This document shows positions 8,411-15,027 of a stretch of 18,523 bases of DNA, in pieces. Below the pieces are notes generated by a model that had not been told where the DNA came from, did not search any database, and saw nothing but the letters and a program-made list of their open reading frames with translations. This DNA comes from Nitrospirota bacterium (lineage in GTDB: Bacteria > Nitrospirota > Nitrospiria > Nitrospirales > NS-4), in NCBI GenBank assembly GCA_005877565.1, contig VBOK01000150.1:1-18523 (forward strand), given 5' to 3'. The first letter of the stretch is position 1; every line of letters starts with the position of its first letter. The translations under genes and the position numbers were made by a program.

Positions 8411-8457
8411 AAGGGCGTTGTTACGGGGACAGATTGCAAATCTGTCCCCTCGCCCTT
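8411..8457. repeat. Nested REP-like palindrome
   Basis: A perfect 11-bp inverted repeat, GGGGACAGATT (8425-8435) and AATCTGTCCCC (8439-8449), separated by three bases, sits inside a second inverted repeat, AAGGGCG (8411-8417) and CGCCCTT (8451-8457). The outer arms are offset unevenly, so folding leaves a 6-nt bulge on one side. This is the form of REP/MITE-like extragenic elements. It has no T-run on either side, so it is a poor intrinsic terminator, and it lies in the spacer between the divergent smc and chaN-like genes. Only one copy is seen in this window. Confidence 0.7.
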
Positions 8458-8577
8458 GGAGCAAAGCCTCTACCATATCTTGTAGGGAAATGCAAATAAA
8501 AACACAGCCTAATGGGGCATGCAGTCAAGATACCGGACTTGTTGCCGGGTGGCCAGTGTGTTAGGTACACAACCGTG

Positions 8578-9543
8578 ATGGGCCGCCTCTTTCTGCTCGC
8601 CTCGTTCGCGCTCACCGGATTGCTGGGCGCCTGTCTGGCTAAGACCCTGCCGGCCGAAGAGAGTGCCCAGTCATTTCAAGAATGGCAGATTCTGGAAGGG
8701 AAGACTGGCCAACCGATCAATTTCAAAGATCTGCTCGCCGACCTTGCGGCCGCGGACGTGATCTACATCGGAGAGGAGCACAGCCACCGCTCGCACATCG
8801 AAGCCGCCCTGCGCATCCTGCAGGCGCTCCTCGACCGCAACCAGAGGCCGGCGCTGGGCCTGGAAATGTTCGGGTGGAATGGGCAGGCCGGTGTGGACCA
8901 CTATTTGGCGGAACCGGACATGGCGCCCGATCTGTTTCTCCAAGAAGCTCACTGGAAGGAGAACTGGGGCGGCGCGTACAGCGACTACGCGCCGCTCATC
9001 GACTTCGCCCGCTCCCATCACTTGCCCGTGCTGGCTTTGAACCCGCCCAAGTCACTCGTGCGCCTAGTGGCGAAGGAAGGTTTCCTGCGCGCCTTGAAGG
9101 ATCCCGAGATGCTGCGCTGGCAGATGCGCGATGAAGTCCTTTCCGACGAGCCCGCGTATCGCGAGATCATGGTGTCACAGCTCCGCGCCTGCCACAGCGG
9201 CCTCTCCGAAGAAGCCTACCAGCGCATGTACGAGGCCGCCGTGTTTCGGGACGAAGGCATGGCCAAGACGATCTCCGACTATCTCAGCCGTCGTGCGCCC
9301 GGTGTTGGCCCGGTGGTCAGTTATACTGGCGGCGGCCATATCCAGTACCGGCTGCCGGTGCCTCACCGCGTCCTTCGAAGGCAGAGCGGCTCTCTTCGAC
9401 AACGCACCCTTTACCTCACGTCGTATGAGCCCAAGCGACAGGATGAAATCCGCACGCTCCTGGGCCAATCGATCGCGGATTACGTCTGGCTGACCCCAGT
9501 CAGCGCGCAAGGGGCCCCACGGCGCTGCCTCTCACCGCCCTAG
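8578..9543 (+). CDS. ChaN-like (DUF399) lipoprotein
   Basis: A 321-residue protein of the ChaN family, haem-binding or iron-regulated lipoproteins whose fold is related to erythromycin esterase and TIKI proteins. The start at ATG 8578 gives a type II signal peptide: Arg at 3, a hydrophobic run, then lipobox LGAC with the lipidated Cys at 19. An upstream in-frame ATG at 8512 would add 22 residues that spoil this signal, so it is rejected. Family features: IYIGEEHSHRSH near the N-terminus, LGLEMFGW, and a C-terminal SYTGGGHIQY, with histidines in places expected for ligand binding. It is divergent from smc and converges on the porin, sharing the CTAG stop. Role in haem/iron handling is a family-level inference; no iron-uptake genes are adjacent. 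Confidence 0.82.
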   Translation: MGRLFLLASFALTGLLGACLAKTLPAEESAQSFQEWQILEGKTGQPINFKDLLADLAAADVIYIGEEHSHRSHIEAALRILQALLDRNQRPALGLEMFGWNGQAGVDHYLAEPDMAPDLFLQEAHWKENWGGAYSDYAPLIDFARSHHLPVLALNPPKSLVRLVAKEGFLRALKDPEMLRWQMRDEVLSDEPAYREIMVSQLRACHSGLSEEAYQRMYEAAVFRDEGMAKTISDYLSRRAPGVGPVVSYTGGGHIQYRLPVPHRVLRRQSGSLRQRTLYLTSYEPKRQDEIRTLLGQSIADYVWLTPVSAQGAPRRCLSPP

Positions 9544-11015
9544 AACACGATCGTGTACTGGAGCCTGAACCGGTTTTCGATCAACGTCACAGCCCCACCG
9601 CCCGTATCCACCGCGCTGAGATGCGTGGTGACCACGCCATAGTCGAACTGCAGCTTATGCTCATGGCCGTTGAGGTACCAGTTGAGGCCGCCCAGCGCTG
9701 ATGTGAGCGTATCCTGTGCGCTGTGCGTATCCGGGTCCATGTAGCTATAGCGCCCGACGACTTCAATGGTCTTCGGCACGACGAAGTATCCTCCTTGCAC
9801 GTAGAAGCCCGTCGCGTTTCCGATCCGCTTGGAAGGGTCCCGTGTGTCCACGTTCCGGACGAAACCTTCAGACTGGAGAGACAGGCCCTTGTACTTGAAA
9901 ATGAAATCCACCCCCGTCGTACCCAGGTTCACCACCCCTTGGTTGAGCAAGCGTCCATTTCCCACGGATGCAATCGCCGAGGAAATCTGAGTATTGACAC
10001 CGGGGTCTGTCGTCGGCGTCGCGTTCGTTTGCAGGCCCGCGTTGTAGCCGTAGCTCAACCCCACGGCCATTTGGGGGGTTAGCGAGTACGCCAAATCTCC
10101 CTCGGGATAGCCTGGTTTTCCCATCAGATCGGCCGTCACCCGCCCAACGTACATCAGCTCATTCGCGTTCCCCGGCGTGTTGAGGCCGAGCCGGGTCAGA
10201 TTGATACCGACACCGTTGAACACCCCGAAGGCATAATTGATAGGATATTTCTTCTCATCGCTGTGAATGGTGACTCCCTGATCACGGCGATCAATGCCGT
10301 TGGGCACAAAGGCCTCGGCGACGAAATTCCGATCGACGAACTGAAGGAGCGCGGAGGAGACGTACTCCTGTCGGCCGAAGAGCGTACGGTATTGCCCGAC
10401 ACGCAGATTCGCCCAGGGAATCTGCTTGAGGTCGATGTAGGCGTCAAAGATCTGTGTGGTGGAACGAGTCGTAGTCGGCTGCGTGGTCGTGCCGTTGGTG
10501 TCGTTGCGAAATTGGACAAAATAGGTGGTTTCAGGATTGAATGCGAATCCTTCGAAGACCAGGCGGACCCGTCTCACGTCGAACTCGCTCACGTCCTCTT
10601 TAAGCTGCCGGGATGCAATGACTCCGTTACTCGCGACGTTGGGATAGTTCTTGGTGTCTCCGACGGCGCCGTAGGCGCTATTCAGACTGCTGTCGGTGTA
10701 CCGGAATTGAAGGCGAATGCGGATCTTCAATTGGAACTTGTCCTTGAACTGGGTGTAGAGCCCCCGGTCATAGCCGAACTTGATCCCCTTGCCGAGATCA
10801 ACAGTGTTGTCGCCATCGGCATCCTTGGCAGGAGCAGTTGCCTTCGGCGCTTCCTCCGCCTGGCCGGCTTCCTTGAGCGCCTGGTCGTATTCCTGCTGCG
10901 TAATCACGCCCTTCTTCAGCAACAGGTTGAGCGCCGGATCCGCCGCGGCTGCGGGGATCGCCCCCCCAAGGAGCCAGGCAGTCACGACGAGCACAGAAAT
11001 CGCTAAGCGTCGCAT
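9540..11015 (-). CDS. Outer-membrane porin, phosphate-selective porin O/P-like
   Basis: A 491-residue porin. It starts with a Sec signal peptide (MRRLAISVLVVTAWLLGG, then AIPAAAADPA, cleavage near AAA), followed by a short helical segment (KKGVITQQEYDQALKEAGQ) common in such porins, a charged linker, and a long beta-rich domain ending FRLQYTIVF, with the terminal Phe that Bam recognises. Features such as RRVRLVFEGFAFNPETTYFV and LRVGQYRTLFGRQEY match the OprO/OprP group, which passes anions. ATG 11015 has AAAGGAG eight bases upstream; the ORF extends to 11078, but that start lacks a signal peptide. It follows the TauE/SafE gene by 59 bases, with its own candidate promoter. Exact substrate cannot be read from sequence. 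Confidence 0.85.
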   Translation of the reverse strand: MRRLAISVLVVTAWLLGGAIPAAAADPALNLLLKKGVITQQEYDQALKEAGQAEEAPKATAPAKDADGDNTVDLGKGIKFGYDRGLYTQFKDKFQLKIRIRLQFRYTDSSLNSAYGAVGDTKNYPNVASNGVIASRQLKEDVSEFDVRRVRLVFEGFAFNPETTYFVQFRNDTNGTTTQPTTTRSTTQIFDAYIDLKQIPWANLRVGQYRTLFGRQEYVSSALLQFVDRNFVAEAFVPNGIDRRDQGVTIHSDEKKYPINYAFGVFNGVGINLTRLGLNTPGNANELMYVGRVTADLMGKPGYPEGDLAYSLTPQMAVGLSYGYNAGLQTNATPTTDPGVNTQISSAIASVGNGRLLNQGVVNLGTTGVDFIFKYKGLSLQSEGFVRNVDTRDPSKRIGNATGFYVQGGYFVVPKTIEVVGRYSYMDPDTHSAQDTLTSALGGLNWYLNGHEHKLQFDYGVVTTHLSAVDTGGGAVTLIENRFRLQYTIVF

Positions 11016-11023
11016 GTTATTGT

Positions 11024-11030
11024 CTCCTTT
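11024..11030 (-). promoter_or_regulatory. Strong ribosome binding site fixing the porin start
   Basis: AAAGGAG on the minus strand, eight bases before ATG 11015. It decides the start in favour of the signal-peptide-bearing form over the in-frame start at 11078. Confidence 0.75.
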
Positions 11031-11035
11031 ATTGC

Positions 11036-11051
11036 CTAACTTAGTAAACTT
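11036..11051 (-). promoter_or_regulatory. Putative Rrf2-family operator before the porin
   Basis: Minus strand AAGTTTACTAAGTTAG. It matches 13 of 16 bases with a site upstream of the Rrf2 gene (12491-12506). Both carry AAGT twice with a 9-base period. It overlaps the candidate -10 of the porin promoter, as expected of a repressor site. Inferred from the two copies only. Confidence 0.4.
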
Positions 11052-11078
11052 ATCTCCACCAAAAAACACTTCTCTCAA
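11049..11078 (-). promoter_or_regulatory. Candidate porin promoter
   Basis: Minus strand TTGAGA (11078-11073, five of six to the -35 consensus) and GATAAG (11054-11049), 18 bases apart. The -35 overlaps the stop codon of the upstream exporter gene and the -10 overlaps the putative operator. Confidence 0.4.
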
Positions 11079-12025
11079 GGATCCCGCACCGGCATCGTGC
11101 CGCGCTTGCCGCCCGCAGGCGTCGCAGGTGGCTCCCCGCCCCCATCGCCATCACCAGTCACAACTCCCGATCGCAGAGCAGCCGGTCTCCATTTCGTGAA
11201 AAACACATATAACAGATAGCTGTCTATCACAATCGCGAGAACCATCACGCTGTAAGCCCATGGGCTTACCATCAACTTCAAATCGATCAACACCCGGGAG
11301 AGACCGAACCCGACGACCCAGGCATCAAAGCTCATGCAGATGCGACGAAACGTCTCGGGGTCGAGTCGTCGAATGAGATAGGCGCCAAGGGGAATCCCGA
11401 CGAGGACGCCCGGAATAATCATCACGAAAATGCTCTGGCTTTCCGCCGAAAACAGGCCGAGGTGGTAATACACGATGGCGGTCAGGCTCGACTCGGCCAC
11501 GCGAATCAATCCGAGACCGGCCCGGAATTCTCGTTTGACCAGGCCTTGGTTGTTGAACAAAATCGCCAGGGGTGGGCCGGATACGGTGGTGACGGAATAC
11601 AGGAAGCCGAGCCCCATTCCGAAGGGGAGGCCGATGATCCGTTCCGATTGAATCGGCCTCCGCATACCGGCCGCCTGAACAAGTATGAGCGGAAGAAGAA
11701 CGGAATAGGTGACAAACTTGATCCAGCCTGGATGCACTGAGGCGAGAAGGTAGCTGCCGAGCGCAATACCGGGCAGCAGGCCGATGAGAATGGGGTAGAC
11801 CCGCTTCCATATGGCCGGAACGCTGGCCTTATTGATGAAGAGCACATAGAGGTTAATGAAGACTTCGATCAGAACCAGGGCGGGGTTCAGGATGCGATTG
11901 GTATAGAAAACGAGCGCGACCGGCACCGTGAGCGATGAAAAGCCGTACCCAAGGGCTCCGTTCACGAAAGCCGCAAAGAGAGTGATTCCCACGAGCACGA
12001 TCGCGCTGATGTCAAATGCAGGCAT
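11075..12025 (-). CDS. TauE/SafE-family (TSUP) anion exporter
   Basis: A 316-residue polytopic membrane protein of the TSUP family, whose members export or import sulfite, sulfoacetate, taurine-derived or other small organic and inorganic anions. Seen: FVNGALGYGFSSLTVP near residue 20, the paired half in which GLGFLYSVTTVSGPPLAILF and KREFRAG occur, and about eight hydrophobic segments, with a polar Gly-rich tail (about 285-316). ATG 12025 lies three bases after the stop of the Rrf2 gene, so both are very likely one transcript. With an anion-type porin downstream and a Cys-bearing Rrf2 regulator upstream, a sulfur-oxyanion substrate is plausible but not shown by sequence. Confidence 0.88.
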   Translation of the reverse strand: MPAFDISAIVLVGITLFAAFVNGALGYGFSSLTVPVALVFYTNRILNPALVLIEVFINLYVLFINKASVPAIWKRVYPILIGLLPGIALGSYLLASVHPGWIKFVTYSVLLPLILVQAAGMRRPIQSERIIGLPFGMGLGFLYSVTTVSGPPLAILFNNQGLVKREFRAGLGLIRVAESSLTAIVYYHLGLFSAESQSIFVMIIPGVLVGIPLGAYLIRRLDPETFRRICMSFDAWVVGFGLSRVLIDLKLMVSPWAYSVMVLAIVIDSYLLYVFFTKWRPAALRSGVVTGDGDGGGEPPATPAGGKRGTMPVRDP

Positions 12026-12028
12026 GGT

Positions 12029-12478
12029 TTATTTCCGACGTTGGCGTGAGCTGCGGGAGACTGAAATGAAATCCTCCAGGCTGTAGTTGTCGAGAATATC
12101 GGCGATAGCGTTCCGCACCTCGCCCATCGCATCCTGCAGCGGACAGTAGGCTTTCTTCGCGTACGGGCAATCGCGGCATTTCTTGTAGGCCGTCTTGCTG
12201 ACACAGCCGATCGGGGCCAACGGGCCGTCTAAGATGCGGATGACCTGTCCCAGCGTGACCTTCGTCGGCGGCTTGATCAAAGCATACCCCCCCTGCGCCC
12301 CGCGGGCGCTGGCCAACAAGCCGGCGTGCTTGAGCGCCAGCAGGATTTGCTCGAGGAACACGATCGGGATGTTCTGCCGCTCGGCGATCTGATACCGCCG
12401 GACCGGGGCCCCGCCATAGGCTTTGGTGAGCTCGATCAGGGCGCGCAAGGCATACTCACTTTTCTTTGAAAAGCGCAT
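12029..12478 (-). CDS. Rrf2-family transcriptional regulator with four clustered cysteines
   Basis: A 149-residue winged-helix regulator. The N-terminal MRFSKKSEYALRALIEL and the wing GAQGGYALIKPP are diagnostic of Rrf2 proteins (IscR, NsrR, RirA, CymR group). Cysteines at 92, 101, 104 and 112 (C-x8-C-x2-C-x7-C) fall in the loop where IscR and NsrR bind an Fe-S cluster, so sensing of redox state, nitric oxide, iron or sulfur is likely; which one cannot be decided. The ATG at 12478 is preceded by AAGGAA. It heads a transcript with the TauE/SafE exporter (3-nt gap). A motif resembling the one at the porin overlaps its own promoter, suggesting self-repression. It is divergent from sixA with 57 bases between. 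Confidence 0.9.
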   Translation of the reverse strand: MRFSKKSEYALRALIELTKAYGGAPVRRYQIAERQNIPIVFLEQILLALKHAGLLASARGAQGGYALIKPPTKVTLGQVIRILDGPLAPIGCVSKTAYKKCRDCPYAKKAYCPLQDAMGEVRNAIADILDNYSLEDFISVSRSSRQRRK

Positions 12479-12490
12479 GGATTCCTTTTA

Positions 12491-12506
12491 AAGTTTATAA
12501 AGTAAG
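12491..12506 (+). promoter_or_regulatory. Putative Rrf2-family operator in the rrf2/sixA spacer
   Basis: Plus strand AAGTTTATAAAGTAAG, with an 8-bp palindromic core TTTATAAA. It resembles the site at 11036-11051 (13 of 16). On the minus strand a weak promoter TTGGGC (12527-12522), 17 bases, TACTTT (12504-12499) would be covered by it. It lies 29 bases before sixA and 12 before the Rrf2 gene, so it could control both. Confidence 0.42.
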
Positions 12507-12535
12507 TCGGGCGTCAGGCAGGCCCAAGGATACCC

Positions 12536-13039
12536 ATGGAATTGATTTTCCTCAGGCACGGACTGGCCGCGGACAGAGAAGAGTGGAAGGGCTCCGATGA
12601 GGACCGCCCGCTGACGGCGGAGGGCATGGACCGGACCAAAGAAGTGGTGCGGGGCCTCCGGGCCCTCAAGGTCCGCCCCGACGTCATCCTTTCGAGCCCC
12701 TTGCTGCGGGCTCGTGAGACGGCGGAGATCGCCAAGAAGGGGCTCATCACCGACGCCAAAGTCGAGTTGGCGGACGAGCTGACCCCCTCAGCGGCACCGG
12801 ATCAGCTCATCGCCAGACTCGTCGACTTGGCGGACAAACCCCTGGTCCTCTGTGTCGGCCACGAGCCTCACATCAGCACGACCATCTCGGCGATGGTCTC
12901 GGGCAATACAGCCGCCTCCTTCGAAGTGAAGAAGGCCGGGGCCTGCTGCATCCGATTTACCGGCATCCCGAAAGCCGGGGCCGGCACCTTGTTGTGGCTC
13001 CTCCCGTCCAAGTTCCTGCGTCTCATCGCAGAGCGATAA
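12536..13039 (+). CDS. sixA: SixA-like phosphohistidine phosphatase
   Basis: A 167-residue member of the histidine phosphatase (RHG) superfamily, SixA subgroup, which in E. coli removes phosphate from histidine of phosphotransfer proteins. Motifs: LRHGLAA with catalytic His at 8, ILSSPLLRARETAEI, and the second active-site histidine in CVGHEPH. Length matches the family (about 160). ATG 12536 has AAGGA five bases upstream. It converges with the CHAD-domain gene and overlaps it by 17 bases. SixA-CHAD-phosphate gene neighbourhoods recur in bacteria, so a link to polyphosphate or phosphate signalling is reasonable; the substrate is unknown. Confidence 0.88.
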   Translation: MELIFLRHGLAADREEWKGSDEDRPLTAEGMDRTKEVVRGLRALKVRPDVILSSPLLRARETAEIAKKGLITDAKVELADELTPSAAPDQLIARLVDLADKPLVLCVGHEPHISTTISAMVSGNTAASFEVKKAGACCIRFTGIPKAGAGTLLWLLPSKFLRLIAER

Positions 13040-13781
13040 GGGAAGATTGCGGCGGCCCTAACCGGCGGACGGCTGCCCGCGCTCGCTGACGGTATCGTCG
13101 GTACTCCGTTTTCCTCTCGCTCCGGCACTCCAGGTCCATCTTCTTGGCCAGCCGGCGGAACTGGTCCCGGTCGCAGTAATCGCCCAGGGTGCGCTGGAGC
13201 CGTCTGAGCGCGGCCACCGTTCTGGGATTCCCACGGCCCGCCTCGAGAGCGATCTCCTCCTGATACCGGAGCGACTTGATCAGCAAACGCAGACGATGGA
13301 GTTCCTTGCGCGTAGCCTCAGGCGACAAGCCGCGCAAGGCTGTATCCAGGCGCACGGCACGATCCTGGCTGAGTGAGGCGAAGCGCTCAGTCAGAAAAGC
13401 GGATGGACGGCGCATCCGGGAGACCAACAAGCCGGCCAATCGCGTCCGGATTGCTTCAGGATACCCGGCGCGAGCCACGGCCCACTCTTCATCCCGCACT
13501 GCCGCGTCCACGCGGGACCGATCAGGGACAGAGGCCTCCCGACGCCGGAGGAACTGTTGAAAGACATACAGCGTTCGCAGGTCGCTCAGCCACGTGACAC
13601 AGTCTGCCAGCCGAGCCGCGATCCGAGGCCGTTGCAGGAACTCTGCATAAGCCTGCAGTCGTCGCAGATGAGTCCGGAGGCGATGCACTGTTTCGGGATG
13701 AAAGGGTGGTTTCCGGAGCGCCCGCGCGAACGCGAGCGCGCGGGCACGCACCACCGTCACGTGCCTTTCGACGGCGTCCAA
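13023..13781 (-). CDS. CHAD-domain protein (polyphosphate-associated)
   Basis: An all-helical CHAD protein, a family that binds polyphosphate through conserved basic and histidine residues. Seen: ETVHRLRTHLRRLQAYAEFL (first CHAD motif), ELHRLRLLIKSLRYQEEIAL (second) and LQRTLGDYCDRDQF near the C-terminus; overall Arg content is high. The start is uncertain: no ATG lies upstream in frame. The longest frame begins at TTG 13910, but its first ~43 residues are Pro/Cys-rich and do not look like protein. TTG 13781 begins the helix leading into the domain and is used here; GTG 13754 has AAAGG nine bases upstream and is an alternative. It follows the PiT gene on the same strand and overlaps sixA tail-to-tail by 17 bases. 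Confidence 0.82.
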   Translation of the reverse strand: MDAVERHVTVVRARALAFARALRKPPFHPETVHRLRTHLRRLQAYAEFLQRPRIAARLADCVTWLSDLRTLYVFQQFLRRREASVPDRSRVDAAVRDEEWAVARAGYPEAIRTRLAGLLVSRMRRPSAFLTERFASLSQDRAVRLDTALRGLSPEATRKELHRLRLLIKSLRYQEEIALEAGRGNPRTVAALRRLQRTLGDYCDRDQFRRLAKKMDLECRSERKTEYRRYRQRARAAVRRLGPPQSSLIALR

Positions 13782-13800
13782 CCTCGTAACAGGAACGGGG

Positions 13801-13950
13801 ACGGCGCCGACGGCGCGGAAGCCTCGAAAGATCAAACCGGCCGTTCGCCTCGCGGCCAAACCTGCCCGTCCGCACGGAGGCAAACACGGAGCCAAGGGGT
13901 ACAACCGCAAGAAGGCGAAGGCGCGCTGGCTGAGGGAAAAGCAGGAATAA
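13801..13950 (+). other. Open lysine-rich frame without a standard start codon
   Basis: The plus-strand frame ending at TAA 13948-13950 reads as a strongly basic peptide whose last part is PHGGKHGAKGYNRKKAKARW. It looks more protein-like than the minus-strand reading opposite. The frame is open back to a TGA at 13699-13701, but no ATG, GTG or TTG occurs in it; an ACG at 13810 is the nearest candidate. It may be a small gene with a non-standard or lost start, a relic, or chance. Family not recognised. Confidence 0.25.
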
Positions 13951-13979
13951 GACAGGACCAGTGACCAGTCGAACAGCCG

Positions 13980-14972
13980 TCAGCGGAACGCCTGTAAAAT
14001 TAGCGTGATACCATACGCCACCAGCCCCGCCCCGGGCAACGTGAACAGCCACGCGTAGACGATCCGCATCGTCACCCCCCAGCGCACCGCCGAGAGTCGG
14101 GTGACGGCTCCCACTCCCATGATGGACGACGTGATGGTATGCGTGGTGCTCACGGGCATGCCGAAATGCGCCGTCCCCAGCAGGATCAACGCCGCGCCGG
14201 TATTAGCCGCGAACCCATGGACCGGCTCCATCTTGACGATGCGCATCCCAAGCGTCCTGATGATGCGCCACCCGCCCGCAGCCGTCCCCAAGCCCATCGC
14301 GACGGCACACGAGAGGATGACCCAGGTTGGCACTGCGACGTGGTCGAGATGCCCGGCAGACACCAGCGCGAGCGTGATGATTCCCATCGCCTTCTGCGCA
14401 TCGTTGGCGCCGTGACTGAACGACATCAATCTGGATGAGACCAGCTGCAGGCGTCGAAACGCCCGATTGGCCGGTCCGCGCGGTACCCGATAGACCATCC
14501 AGTAGGTGGCGAGGATAACCAGGTACCCCAGCACGAATCCCACAAGCGGCGAGAACAGCATCGCCTCCAGCACCTTCTGCAGACCTGACAATTTGACGGC
14601 TGACAGGCCGCTCTGCGCCAGCGCGCCGCCGATGATTCCGCCGATCAGGGCGTGAGACGAGCTCGTCGGGAGCCCTAGCATCAGCGTGAACAGGTTCCAT
14701 GCGATGGCGCCGACCAAGGCGGCCGCGACGGTCGTCTGCTGGATCACCGACGGTTCGACAATCCCTCCGCCGATCATCTTGGCCACGGCGGTGGACATAA
14801 AAGCGCCTGCGATGTTCAAGACGGCGGCGAACAGCACCGCCCATCCCGGCGTCAGGACATGGGTTGAGACGACGGTGGCGATGGCGTTGGCGCTGTCGTG
14901 CCAGCCGTTCGAGAAATCGAACGCCAGGGCAAGGACCACGACGAGAACCAACATAACGGTGGGATCAGTCAT
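13980..14972 (-). CDS. pit: PiT-family inorganic phosphate transporter
   Basis: A 330-residue low-affinity, cation-coupled phosphate permease. Both halves of the internally repeated PiT signature are present: SNGWHDSANAIATVVST (21-37) and SHGANDAQKAMGIITLAL (186-203). Also visible are PTSSSHALIGG (102-112) and a second such segment, PVSTTHTITSS, near the C-terminus, plus about ten hydrophobic helices. At 330 aa it is close to compact bacterial PiT proteins without the large cytosolic loop. ATG 14972 has only a weak purine site before it. It lies 55 bases after the DUF47 gene and is probably translated from the same transcript, the usual pairing for this transporter class. Confidence 0.93.
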   Translation of the reverse strand: MTDPTVMLVLVVVLALAFDFSNGWHDSANAIATVVSTHVLTPGWAVLFAAVLNIAGAFMSTAVAKMIGGGIVEPSVIQQTTVAAALVGAIAWNLFTLMLGLPTSSSHALIGGIIGGALAQSGLSAVKLSGLQKVLEAMLFSPLVGFVLGYLVILATYWMVYRVPRGPANRAFRRLQLVSSRLMSFSHGANDAQKAMGIITLALVSAGHLDHVAVPTWVILSCAVAMGLGTAAGGWRIIRTLGMRIVKMEPVHGFAANTGAALILLGTAHFGMPVSTTHTITSSIMGVGAVTRLSAVRWGVTMRIVYAWLFTLPGAGLVAYGITLILQAFR

Positions 14973-15027
14973 GCTCGGGCGGGAAGTCTAATCGAACAGC
15001 GGTGGGAATGGGGTGGGGCAACTCGTG

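Noticed and set aside
8471..8486. Imperfect dyad CTACCATATCTTGTAG upstream of smc
   Set aside because: Only the outer four bases and a few inner ones pair; too weak to call an operator without a second copy.
10263..11006. A 247-codon plus-strand frame opposite the porin
   Set aside because: Antisense to a porin with signal peptide and terminal Phe; no domain or start signal supports it.
13961..13977. Short tandem-like ACCAGTG/ACCAGTC between pit and the CHAD region
   Set aside because: Two seven-base units only; expected by chance and not shared with other spacers.
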